Part shown: piece by piece, positions 1 through 12,200 of the stretch
How positions within the stretch are numbered: position 1 is the first letter of the stretch
How the letters are laid out: the number at the start of each line of letters is the position of its first letter
Assembly (NCBI RefSeq): GCF_032884065.1
Contig: NC_088873.1
Span: forward strand, 30,958,716 to 31,022,715
Direction of reading: 5' to 3'
DNA: 64,000 bases
Origin: Artemia franciscana
Taxonomy: Eukaryota; Arthropoda; Branchiopoda; Anostraca; Artemiidae
Program-made: the position numbers and the translations under genes
Notes under the pieces: model-generated
Seen by the model: only the letters and a program-made list of their open reading frames with translations
Told to the model about the DNA's origin: nothing
Database searches by the model: none

Positions 1-900
1 TTTAATCCCAATTCCACCATTCTAAGTATTTTCCAAGATTTCTGATTTCCCCCTCCAACCCCCCCTAATGTCAACAGATCTAGTCAGGATTTGAAATAAG
101 AGCTCTGATACATGAGTTCCTTCTAAATATCAAATTTCATTAAGATCTGGTCACCCATTTTTAAGTTAAAAATACCTCAATTTTTCAAATTAACACCCCT
201 CAGCTCCTCCAAAGAGAATGGATCCATTCCAATTATGTCAATCATGTATCTAGAACTTGTGCTTATTCTTCCCATTGAGTTTCATCCTGATCTCTCCACT
301 CTCAGCGTTTTCCAAGATTTTTTGTTTCCCTACTCCAGCCCCCTATGTCCCTGGATCCAATTCGAGTTTAAAATGGGGCATCTGAGACATAAGATTCTTC
401 TATATATAAAGTTTCATTAAGATCCTATCGCCTATTCATATGATAAAGATACCCCAATTTTCATGTTTTCAAAGAATACTGGTTTCCCCCCTCCAACTGC
501 CCCCAATATAACAGAATCTGGTTGGAATTTAAAATAAGAGCTCCAAAACACAAGATCCTTCTTAATATCAAATTTCATTAAGATCAGGTCACCCATTTGT
601 AAGTTACAAATACCTCATTTTTTTTATTTTTCTGAATTATCCCCCCCCCCCTCAAACTCCACCAAAGAGAGCAGATCCAGTTTGGTTATGTCAGTCATGT
701 ATCTTGGACTTGTTTTTATTCTTCCTACCAAGTTTCATCCTGATCACTCTGCTTTAAGTATTTTCCAAGATTTCTGCCCCCCCCCCAAGTGATTCTTGAT
801 CCAGTTGGGATTTAAAATAAGAGATCTGAGCTATAAGGTCCTTCTAAATATGAAGTTTCATCAAGATCCAATCACTCCTTCACTAGTTAAAAATACATTA
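1..900 (+). repeat. G/C-tract tandem repeat, block 1
   Basis: Diverged tandem modules in which the same phrases recur: 'ttttccaagattt', 'cccctccaactcccc', 'caccagatctggt', 'aaataagagctctgag', 'aaatttcattaagatc', then a homopolymer C run and 'agagagcggatcc'-like text. Spacing between equivalent phrases is roughly 150-450 bp. The block enters from outside the window. It belongs to the same family as 9160-10515 (same orientation) and 11810-13465 and 18041-20180 (inverted). I see no coding potential; the short open frames across it follow the repeat. Confidence 0.85.
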
Positions 901-1310
901 TTATGCTCACATTGCATCATGCTGTACTAAAAAAGGGGTGGTTCAAAAACTCATCTTTGTTCTTCTGGAATCCCAAAGAAAAGTTGTCTTTCCCAAAAAG
1001 AGATCTTTTACCCAACTAGGGAGCCCATGTTTTTATAATGTTTCCTCTAGAAGTAGTCAGCCATTAAATAATTACCCATTATTCTGAACTTGATGTTCAA
1101 AGAACAGTAAATATCTTACTGTGCATAGCCTAATTATTGACATACAAATAAAGTGTACATACCACTTGATACCTTTTTTAAACTCTTTCCAAATATAAGA
1201 TTTAATTTCTGATGCAAATGAGAGGTAGCTTTAAAATTTACCCACCTCCTTAATTTGCAAGTATATACCCTAAACTGGTATATGTAAGGGTGGGAATAAA
1301 ATTAATTTGG
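901..1310. other. No gene seen
   Basis: Moderately AT-rich single-copy-looking sequence between the tandem repeat and the foldback repeat. I see no open frame, splice-bounded exon or RNA gene. Confidence 0.5.
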
Positions 1311-2572
1311 GTAAAATTCTAGTTAATTGACTTCCTGCTATCTCAGAAAGGGTTTAGGTTAGGAAAATGAAACTTTCAGGGATGGGTCTACAGGCTAAAG
1401 TATGTCCTGGGAAGGTATTTTAAAGTACCCACCTCTATTCCTTCTCCCTCTAGAGGGCTCTAAAATTTGCCTACATGACAGGTCTACACCTATTGAAATT
1501 TTGACAAAACAATATTTTACCTTAATTTTCTGTTACTAGTTGCTTTTTCTCTGCCTTTAGTTCAGAAAATGCAATTCCTGTTATTTGAGTAGATTTTTGA
1601 GCCATATCAATATTTTTTTTCAAAATTTAGGAAATGTATTTGCATATCTTTAAAACCTTATAAAATGGAACTGAGCAAAGTTATGAAGCTGAAAACAATT
1701 TTGGGTAAGATCCTAGTTAGTTGACTTCTTGCTATCTCAGAAAGGGTTTAGGTTAGAAAAATGAAACTTTCTGGCATGGGTCTACAGACTAAAGTATGTC
1801 CTGAGAAGGTATTTTGAAGCAACTACTTCTACTCCTTCTCCCTCTAGAGGGCCCTGACTGATGACCTTTAACAATATGTGTTTTATAAAAGTGAAACCTT
1901 GCAAAATAGATCTTCTGCTTAATTGAAGTACAAAAAAATTGTTTTCAGCTTCATAACTTTGCTCAATTCCATTTTATAAGGTTTTAAAGATATACAAATA
2001 CATTTTCTAAATTTTGAAAAAAAAAACATTGATATGGCTCAAAATTCTACTCAAATACCAGGAATTGTATTTTCAGAACTAAAGGCAGAGAAAAAGTCAC
2101 TAGTAACTGAAAATTAAGGTAAAATGTTATTTTGTCAAAATTTCAATAGGTATAGACCTGTCATGTAGGCAAATTTCAGGGCCCTCTAGAGGGAGAAAAA
2201 GCGGAAATGGGTACTTCAAAGTACCTTTCTGGGACATACTTTAGCTGGTAGACCCATCCCTGAAAGTTTCATTTTTCTTAACCTAAACCTTTTCTGAGAT
2301 AGCAAGAAGTCAATTAACTAGAATTTTACCCAATTTTGTTGTACTTTAATTAAGCAGAAGATCTATTTTGCAAGGTTTTGCTTTTATAACACACACATTT
2401 TTAAAGGTCATCAAAGGTCTGGGCTCTTTAGAGGGAGAAGGGGTGGAGGTAGTTGCTTCAAAATACCTTCCCAGGACATACTTTAGTCTGTGGATTTATC
2501 CCTGAAAGTTTCATTTTCCTAACCTAAACCCTTTCTAAGATATCAAGAAGTCAATTAACTAGAATTTTACCT
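1311..2572. repeat. Foldback repeat with four copies of one module
   Basis: A ~155-bp module starting 'gggtaaaattctagttaatt' appears at about 1311 and 1703 in forward orientation and ends at about 2331 and 2572 in reverse orientation. Each copy is followed (or preceded) by one of two different partners: a (about 1470-1698 and inverted 1945-2170) and b (about 1860-1940 and inverted 2335-2420). The order is m-a-m-b-a'-m'-b'-m', where a prime marks inversion. RNA from either strand could fold into long imperfect duplexes. No transposase frame is present, so I read it as a rearranged non-autonomous repeat. Confidence 0.8.
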
Positions 2573-3035
2573 TAATTTGTAGCAAAAGGGTTTTTTATAT
2601 TAGGAAAGTGCATAAAAATGCATCAATTGGTTTGTTCACTTTATTTGTAAGTCAATAAAATGAACAGCAAAATATTTACACAAAGAAGGTACTTAGACCC
2701 ACGCTTGCTTAGGTAGGTTATTTCCCAGCATGGGCTAGCCTACCAGCCTAGCCTTGAAAGTTTTTAAACCCATAGTTCTTTATAGAAGAAAAGAGACTAA
2801 ATTATGTTTTTCAAGCTGCCTGACATGTCTTATGCCAATATCCATGGTTCAGAGGTTATAAGAAAGTATTAAACCTACCTAGTCTGTCAACCATTTTGAA
2901 CCACTGGAACTAGCCAAGCCAATCTACTTAATCCTTTAATAGGCAAGTTAAAATCTCTATGTTGCACTTCACTGATAATAAATATTAATCTTCAACAATT
3001 GCATTATCAATCCCAAACTTCCTAGGCTAGATCAT

Positions 3036-3236
3036 GTGAACAACATTTTGAACAGATTTAGTAAACAAACTTCAGCTATTTCTTCTTCAATGAGGCGAAA
3101 AGACGCCAAATTGAATTTTCTTTTACCTGACCGCGACGCCATGCCGATTTATCAAGGGCATGTCGCCAATGAAAGACACGCCGGCATAGAGGAAAATTTC
3201 GGTGGCGTGCCGTCAATACCATTGGTTTGGCAGTAG
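3036..3236 (+). other. Unrecognised 66-codon open frame in a CpG-rich patch
   Basis: The second half (about 3100-3240) is richer in CpG than its AT-rich surroundings (gcgacgcc, cgccggc, ggtggcgtgccg) and is open from 3036 to the TAG at 3237. I do not recognise the protein. It could be a leader exon or unmethylated promoter patch of a gene outside the window, a fragment of an unknown transposon, or chance. There is no clear splice site pair. Confidence 0.2.
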
Positions 3237-3239
3237 GGC

Positions 3240-6131
3240 GCAGGTTTGTCAATGTTTATCCTTACGTATTTTGATTTATTTGTGGATTTAGGTGTGCTAA
3301 GTAGGCTAAATCTATTTGTAAGAGTTTATCGATATTGATTTCTAACCAGGAAACAGGAATAAGAGTTTATAGATAGAGCAGCACACAGTGGCGTATTTAA
3401 GGGGAACGGAAGCTTGGACCTTCAACAAATTTCATAAGATTTTATTAAAGAGCTTATATTCTCACTTTCAGCAGTGTTCTTGTTTTCTTGCAGCTTAGTT
3501 TGATAATTAATTTGAATTGGCTGACAGAAAAAAAAATCTCCCAAAGATCTTATTATGCTTTTAAACATCTACTAAATTATTCAATTTAAAAATCAATCTA
3601 AAATCAGGAGCCTTAATTTGTCATTCGCTCAGTAATTCCATCCATTTGCTCCAGTTTCCATCATATTTTATTGCAATTTTTTTAATCTTGGAATCAGAAT
3701 GAAAGATATCCGTTTTGTTTTTTACGTAACTCTGTGTTAAGCATGGTCACTGTTCGGTTTTTTTTTTAAAATAAAGGGCTTGAACATAACAGACAGGAAA
3801 CAAAACAGGTCAATTAATTTACGCTCTGAAGGAAGGTTTAAATTGGAATGTTATGGTCTAAATTGCTTCTTTGGAGAAAGATGGATAAAGCAAGGTTTTC
3901 AATCGTGGTCTTAGCTGTAGCTGGAACCTAGGAAAGGATGAAACACGGCCCATAGTAACATAAAATAATTTGAAACCTCCATAAAAAGGTATCAGATTAA
4001 AGCAATATGTGCACCATTGAAATTACTTTTGCCCTTAAACCTTAGACAGGCACCTTACTGCTCCTTGAATCGAACAACAGGGAAAATCCTTGGGCTTGAA
4101 CAACAAGGAAAATCACTTTTTTGCATTGAAACCACCATCAATGTATTATGATCAAACAAATTCTTATACGTTGGTCGAGAAATTAATATTTAAAGAGGTT
4201 ATATGACCTGGATACATATTACTGTGGTAAGCTAACAAACAAGATATGACAAACAAGATAACAGTACAAATTAAAGACGCTACCATCCTTTTTTTTAGAA
4301 GTAATATTTCCGAATCCAAAGCCTACGATTTGAAAATGTGTTTTTTCAAAATACCACCATAGATTTTATTACTGTTTATTCCCTTTTTTTAAAGTTTTGG
4401 ACGTTGATCTGATAATAATTAAAATTATCACCATATCATATTTAACTTGAAATCAAGTTTGTTATTACGATTTGAAAAAAGTGAATATATTTATGCATGT
4501 TTTACAGAATTTGACAGTCTTTGAGAGCTATCAGAATGAGGCAAATAAAAAATTATGTATATTTTCACTTTAATTAGGGAAAAGAAAATAGTCAAACCTT
4601 TCAAGAGAGTGATTGACGATTGGTTTTGGGTAATTTCTTCTACTTATTAAAAGTAAACTGTCTAATTTTTAATCAAAATATTAATGAAATGTTAGTTGAG
4701 CAAAAAGTTAGAACCTTTTTTTATATTTTTCATTTATGAATAACTTTAATTCTTACTTTAAAATTTTAAGCCTTATATATCAATTTTGGAATTTGAGCCT
4801 TGATTTATATTTTTGAATCTTACAATTAATTTAAAATTTTTCATCTCAAATTTTGAGACTTTTAAATTGAAATCTAATTTAGAATTTTTTAAAGCCATTA
4901 TACCTTTAACAGAACTTAAAGGATTTGGCCTGCTGTCAAAGTAATGAAAACCATTTTTGTAAAGTAGTAGGCCTAAGAGCCTGCAAAAATTTATAGATGA
5001 AGTAATATCGTTGCTGGTGTGTCTTTTTTGTTTTATTTTCCATAGCAATTAGGGTTATCGAAGGCCTTAAACTAATTTTTCATTTTTTTTCCGGGAATTT
5101 GGCAATGATACGAATAAATTGCTAACCATCTGATATGAGTCTTACCTACGATATAATAAGCCATGATCCGTTTTATCGCTTTTTAATGACAACCAATTTT
5201 GAACAAATATGCGGAACTTTTTGAGAAAAAGACAAATAAAGACTGGTCTTTTGAATGAGTCGATCTGAAAATGAATTCCTAATTAAATGACTGAAGATAA
5301 CTAAAGGATTAGTTCCTTTTTGTTCCCATTTCGTTGCCATCACCAAATATTAGAGAAGCGCAAATAATGACAAAATATTTTTGATTTCATGAAAACAACC
5401 TGTTTAGGACAACCAATTTGTTCTTATCCACTTTAAACTAATTTAAAAGTTGTTATCTTTTGGACCTAATTTGTTGAGAAACCAAATAAAATCTTATTTG
5501 AAATAGAATTATACCGAATTTTCAAATTTTTCATGTATCCTCGTCATCAATAGTAATAGAATTAGGATCTCTTCGATGTTCCCATCGGTGGATTTCCATA
5601 ATACACAAGAATGATAAAAAAAAAGGTAAATTTGCAAATTATACACACAAATGTCATATTGTCACTACGAAACAGCGTACACGGAAGCCCAGAATTTGAT
5701 TATGAGTCAGTGAGCCATGTACACCAGTTAGTAAAGCGGGCCGTGTCAGAAAAAAAAAACACCTTTTACAGTTTTGAGAGATTCAAATTTGTCCTTAGCT
5801 TGATTGTAACTGTTCTCTGAAATTTTTTTAGTATGAGTAAATGAAAAACTATGAGGATTAGCTTTCAAAATCTTTAAATAGAATGAGAATTTTATTGAAC
5901 CCCCTTTTGATTTTGGGAAATTTTGTAGTTCAAATGGCACAAACAAAATTTTTCCATTTTGTTTCTGCTTCTCAAGGTCTAGTTCCGATCAGAAGCTTTT
6001 CTACTAGCGAACTCTAATTATCTTGAACCTTATACAAAATTTCGGAATAGATGGTAGTCAGATTAGTATTTTTGGAATTCTAATAAAAACGTTCGGTCTT
6101 GTGAGCTATCTTTGTAGAGTGTAAGCACATT
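3240..6131. other. AT-rich intergenic stretch, nothing identified
   Basis: Sequence upstream of RNASEK. Short frames occur on both strands (for example minus 4773-5048 and plus 5611-5820) but are A/K/N-rich, unbounded by splice signals and resemble nothing I know. The RNASEK promoter and 5' UTR must lie in the last few hundred bases; I see no TATA box that I would defend. Confidence 0.4.
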
Positions 6132-6200
6132 ATGGCCCTTTGTGGTCCTAAATTATCATTGTTTGGGTTGATAGTTAGTGTTTGGGGGATTATTCAACTG
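6132..6200 (+). CDS. RNASEK: RNASEK exon 1 (start codon exon)
   Basis: 23 codons starting MALCGPKLSL and ending VWGIIQL, followed directly by the donor gtaagt. The start is the ATG next to the family's invariant CGPK motif, where the family normally begins; no other ATG is needed. The exon covers the N-terminus and most of membrane helix 1, as exon 1 does in other animals. Confidence 0.9.
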
Positions 6201-9200
6201 GTAAGTATAGATTTCCTTCTCAGTAGCTAAAAAGGGTGCTATTGATTATGTTAGTTCCTAGGGGAAGATATCCAGTAGGCTAGTTGGACAGCTGATCACT
6301 ACTTTGACAGTTAAATTATTGTAAAACCTCTATCCAAACATATAGACTGTGGGTTAATTTGCTCTCGGATTTATCAAAATCTTTCAAAAAAGTATGTAAT
6401 TAGCTTCAATAGGCTATTTTAACCACATAGGATGCAATAGGCCAACTCACAATTTTTAAACATGTCTACAGACATCAATGAGCCTAATATTGGACATTCA
6501 TTTGGTAAAGCTCTTGATTAGAGACTATTGAGAAGAAAACATGCTAATAAAACAATTCCTAAGGCCTACATCATAATTACCTTAAATTGCAGCTTGGAGC
6601 AATTTAAGGATTATTTATCCTTGTGATGCTCCGTGAGAAAAAAGAATTTGTTTGGTGTTGATTGTGGCTGTTAGATTAGACTCTTGTGGAGGACTCTACA
6701 GCTTCCTAATTGTAAAGGAACTCCTGGCATAGCCATCCCCTATCAAGGTGGAACTTGAACATGTCAGTTGAAGTAGCAGAAACTGTTCCTTTGGAGAGAT
6801 GGTTCCACATATTGATGATTCTTTGGCTTATGAAGTGGCTTCTATGTCTACTTGTGGAACACTGCATAGAGAGCTTCAAAGAATGTCCTCTAGTACCAGA
6901 ATGCAAGGGCTGTGCAAAGAGACCAGGAAGGGTATTTTTAGAGAGGATTGAATTGGTTAAAATAATGTCACCCCTTTTCCGTCAGTATGTCAGTGTTGGC
7001 AGCTTCAAACAATGTAGTCTTTCTTCATATAGAAATTTATTCATGTTGATAACCATCCTGGTGGCACAGTGCTGGACATCCTCAAGCAACTTCTTATCTT
7101 TTTTGAAGAAAGGGGCTGCTAATGACATTCCAACCTCCAGGCAGGACGTACAAGCACCTTATATAACTTCATAAGAACGCTAGGGTGTTGGCTGGAGATG
7201 GTTCTTTTTATGATGTCAAGGGTTTTATTTGCAGAAGATGAAACAGACTTAGCATGGCTGCTAAACTTTAATTGGTGATCTACAATAACCCCAAGATCTC
7301 TTTCATTGGAAACAGCAGAAAGGAAGTTGTCTTGAAGGAAATACTTATGATGCTTGTTATGTTTGCCAAAATGGATTACATGGCATTTGTCAATATTGGA
7401 AGTCAGAAGTCACATGTCAGCCCATCTTCCTAGACTATCAAGATCTGTTTGAATTGATTGCTGGTCAGAGGGAGTAGCCACTTTTCCAACTAGTTTTGAG
7501 TCATCAGCATAAAGGGTAATAAGATTTGAAAGAAGGGTGGGTAGTTTGTTAACATAGAAGTTGAAAACTGTTGGCCCAAGAATAGTGCCCTGGGGCACGC
7601 TACTTAATACAGTTGTGGGAGGAGAGAAATGAGGAGTTACTTGGAAATCAAAAACTCTGACACTGTGATCTTTCAGAAAGGAAGCCCATAATCAACTGTA
7701 CAACACCTTCGTTGACACTTGCAGCCCTCAATTTGATTATGAGGAATTCATGACAAACTTTTTCAAATGCTTTGGACAGATTGAGAAGAATCATGTTGAC
7801 AGGTAAACCCTTATCAAGCAGTGTAGTCACTAATTCATATGTTTAGATAAGGTTAGTGTCCACAGATCTACCAGATCTGAATCCATGTTGTGATGTGGAA
7901 AGGATATTATTGACCTCAAGATGTTCAATTAGAGCTTTATTAACAAATCTCTCAAGCACCTTAACAACTGCAGAGGTGATGCCTATAGGACAGTAATTTT
8001 CTGATGAGTCTCTTTGTCCCTTTTTATGGATTGGGGTTATATAAGATGTTTTCCAATCATGTGGTAGTTCCCCATTTTGAAGAGATAGCCAGAACAGCAT
8101 GCACAGGGGGTAGCTGAGAGTTTTTTGACACTCCCTAAGAAGACATGGATGAACACTGTCTGGTCCCTTTGACTTATTTACGTCAAGCTTCTCAAGGCTA
8201 TTGAAAACCATTACTTCACTTACTGACAAATCAGGCATAGGGAAAAGCACTTCATACAATGGAGGATCTGGTGAGGAGGTACCTGAATTTTGGGTAAAGG
8301 CAGAAGCAAATTGTGCATTTAGAATATCAGCCTTATCTATTGGAGATAAGTGTAGTACACTGTGGTCAACAAGGTCAGGAATAGTATGATGATTTGGGTT
8401 TTTAGAAGAGACATGTCTCCAAAAAGATTTTGGGTTCAACTTGATCTCAGAAGCTAATTTTTCCTTGTAGGCAGATTTCAGTTTTTTTTACAAAATCTGT
8501 TACACGATTCCATACTGCCTTATAAAATGACATGGTCTCCTGGTTCCTCTTCTTCATATACTGTTTCCAAGCTCTAGATTTCTGGTTAATCAGCTTCTTA
8601 ACTTCCTTAGTGAGGAAGGGAAGTGTTTTGGGCTGTTTCCTAAAAATAACCCTGGAATGTTTCTTTTCAAGAGCAAGAAGAGTTTTTTTTAAATTTAACC
8701 ACAACTCATTGATGTCACTGGTTATAAGCATTGACCAGTTTGCAGATGAAAGTTCCCGCTGTATTGCCTCATAGTCGGTGAAAGTCTGAGGACAAAATTT
8801 AGGTTGAGGATGACTATTTAGGGACAACACAGACAGAATAACTAGGTGGTCACTACTAGCAATTGGCTGTAAATAATCATTAGGAATGAGGGAATCAGTA
8901 TCACGCAAAATGACAAGGTCTAACAGCAAGGGATTCTGATCAGCTCTATAGCATGTAGGCTTATCAATAGTCTGATGAAGAAAATTATTTGATAGGCAAG
9001 ATAAAAAAGGTGAATCTCTACTATTAGATGAAAAATATCCAGTTCCTTCAACCTACTCAATTGCAGGAAAATTAAAATCTCCAGTGATTATTAACTCAAA
9101 TGAGCTAGGAAGGGATATTGAAGATGTCATTTCATCAATGATAGTTTTGAGGGCCAGGTGGTCAAATTAGGGAAAACAGCTTTTTCAAGTCAATTTATGC

Positions 9201-12200
9201 AGGTCTTTGACATGCCTACCAATTTTCATTGTCCTAGCATGTCCAGAAGCACCAAACTTGCCAAAGGACTGGACCCCCCTAACTCCCCCAAAGAGACTAG
9301 ATCCAGTTTGATTACATCAATCAAATATCTATGACATTTGCTTATTCTATCCACCAAGTTTCATCCTAGTATCTCTCCTCTGAGCATTTTCCAAGATTTC
9401 CAGTTTCCCCCTCCAACTCCCCCCAATATCACCAGATCTGGTTGGGATTTAAAATAAGGGCTCTGAGATATGACCTCCTTCTAAATATCATATTTCATTA
9501 AGATCTGGTCACCTATTCTTAAGTTAAAAATAACTCAAATTTTCTTAATTACCCCCTTCCCAAACTCCCCAAAAGAGAGTGGATCCTTTCCAATTATGTC
9601 AATATACATATCTGGAACTTGTGCTTATTCTTTCCATCAACTTTCATGCTGATCTCCACTCTAAAGCATTTTCAAGATGTCCAGTTTCCAAGATTTGTTT
9701 CCCCCCTCCAACCCCCTATGTCCCCAGATCTGATTTGAATTGAAAATGGAGCATCTTAGGCATAAGATCTTTCTATATATCAAGTTTTATTAAGATCCAA
9801 TCACCCAGTCATACAATAAAGATCCCTCAATTTTCATGTTTTTGAATATTTCTGGTTTCCCTCTCCAACTCCCCCCCCCAATGTCACCAGATCTGGCCAG
9901 GATTTGAAGTAAGAGCTTTGAAGCACAAGATCTTTCTAAATATCAAATTTTATTCAGATCTGATAACCTGTTTGTAAGTTACAAATGCTTCATTTTTAAA
10001 ATTTTTCAGCATTACTCCCCCCAACTCCCCCAAGGAGAGCAGATCTGGTCCACGAGAGCAGATCTGGTCCACTTATATCAGTCATGTATCTTGGGGTGCT
10101 TATTCTTTGCACCAAATTTCATCATGGTATCTCCACTCTAAGCCTTTTCCAAGATTTTGAGCTCCCCCCTCTGCAACTCCCCCTAATGTCACCAGATCTG
10201 GTCAAGATTTAAAATAAGAGCTCTGAGACAGGATATCTTTCTAAATATCAAATCTTATTAAGATCTGTTGACCTGTTTGTAAGTTAAAAATACCTACTGT
10301 CCCTCCACTTACCCCCCCCCCCCCCCCCTGATGGTCAAATCAGAGAAATGACTATTTCTAATTTAATCTTCTCTTATCCCTGATATATCTGTCAAATTTC
10401 ATTGTCCTGGCATATCTAGAAGTGCCTAAACTAGCAAAACTGGGACCAATAGAAAGACTGACAGGATTTGTGATTGCTATATGTCACTTGGTAAATACCA
10501 AGTGCTGTAAAAATATATGTATAAAGGTGCCATGTTACCTCTGAAGGTATAGTTATTGGGTCTTTGAACTATGCTTGACAAAATTTGGATCAGGTGATTT
10601 TGGGAAAAAAAGACATGGCAGGGAGCCTAGTTGCCCTCCAAACTTTTTGGTCACTTAAAAAAGGCAATAAGATGTCTAATTGTCTGTTTGTTTAAGCTCT
10701 CTCCCAATATTCTTGGGCCACTGGGTCAATAAAGTTACCCCTAGGAAAGAAATACACATCTATGATTGTTCTTCTGGCAAAAAATACAAAATTCTACATT
10801 TTTTCAGACAGGATCTTGAAACATCAGTAGGGCTCTCTGACAAGCTTACTCTGATCAAATAATATTTCCTTTCGTTTGTTTTATAAATTATAGGCTATGG
10901 CTACAGTTCAAGAGAAAAGGCTCCAAGCCAATTTTACAGCATGTTGCATGTACAACCATGTCAGGAAATAGGCTTGCTGGGACCAGAAAAGAAACTGTGT
11001 GATTATTGAGGGGATTGTATATGTATCATCATAAAACTGACCATTTTTAAAACTGCATTATCCCTCAAAACTAGACAAAATTTCGTCTAATTGTTAAGAT
11101 TAGAAATCCTTTCAAAAAAAAGAAAAAATTAATTCCTTATAAAATTCCCAGATTGACAAAAGTTAGGCTGTGCTTTGTGTCAATAGCTGCATCAAATTAA
11201 GCAAGAAATTCTGCTGTGCATTAAGCATGGCAAAGCAAGGGATGAAAAACTTCCATTCCAAAGGAAAATCAGTGAGGTAGAAGTTGTATTCTTAATTTTT
11301 TGGGAGGACTGTTGCTCTATTGAGTGGGTGTTGGTAATTGGTGTAGTTGTCTAGGAAACATATAACTTGGGCTGTATATTTGTTAAGGGAGAATACATTG
11401 GGAAGTATAGAGGAGCTGTAGACAAAACCTGCTAACTACAATCATTTGGCATACTATGAAGTAATAATTGTTTTCTTAACATGTTTCTTTCTCAATAGCC
11501 CCTACTCTAGACCTTTACCATGCATCTAAAGCTTGGGCCTAATTTTGGAAAATCTTGTCTGATCTTAGACACAGGATCTTACAGTTAGAACAACATATTC
11601 TAACCACAGACAAAGTAAATCTTAAACAGATTCAATCTAAGACAAGTGGTAAAAGCCTAAGTAAAGAGCCATTTAGACACAATGTATTATTTTTTTTGTC
11701 TTAGGCCAGGGCACTTCATATTGAAGGGATTGTTGTAGAAACTTTGAAAAGGGTTCATTCAATCTTAAATAGAAACAGCTAGTGCTTTTTTCATAGTCAA
11801 AGTGATTGAAGGGCAACTAACCCCACGCCCACCATTCCCCCAAACACATCCAATCAAAATTTTGTTTCAGAGCTATTATTTTAAATCCTGACCGGATCTG
11901 GTGACATTGGGGGGGAGTTAGGAGGGGGAAACCAAAAATCTTGGAAAACACTTAGAGTGGAGGGATCGGGATGAAACTTGGCGGGAAAAATAAACACAAG
12001 TCCTAGATACATGATTGACATAACCGGAACGGATCCGCTCTCTTTGGGGTATTTGGGGGGTGGTGATGGTGTTAATTCTGAAAAATGAGGTACTTTTATC
12101 TTACAAATGGGTGATGGGATCTCAATGAAATTTAATATTTAGAAGGAAACTGTGTCTTAAAGCTCTTATTTTAAATCCCAAATGGGTCTGGTGACATTGG

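Noticed and set aside
6755-7174. 139-codon plus frame
   Set aside because: It is the antisense shadow of the LINE reverse-transcriptase C-terminus.
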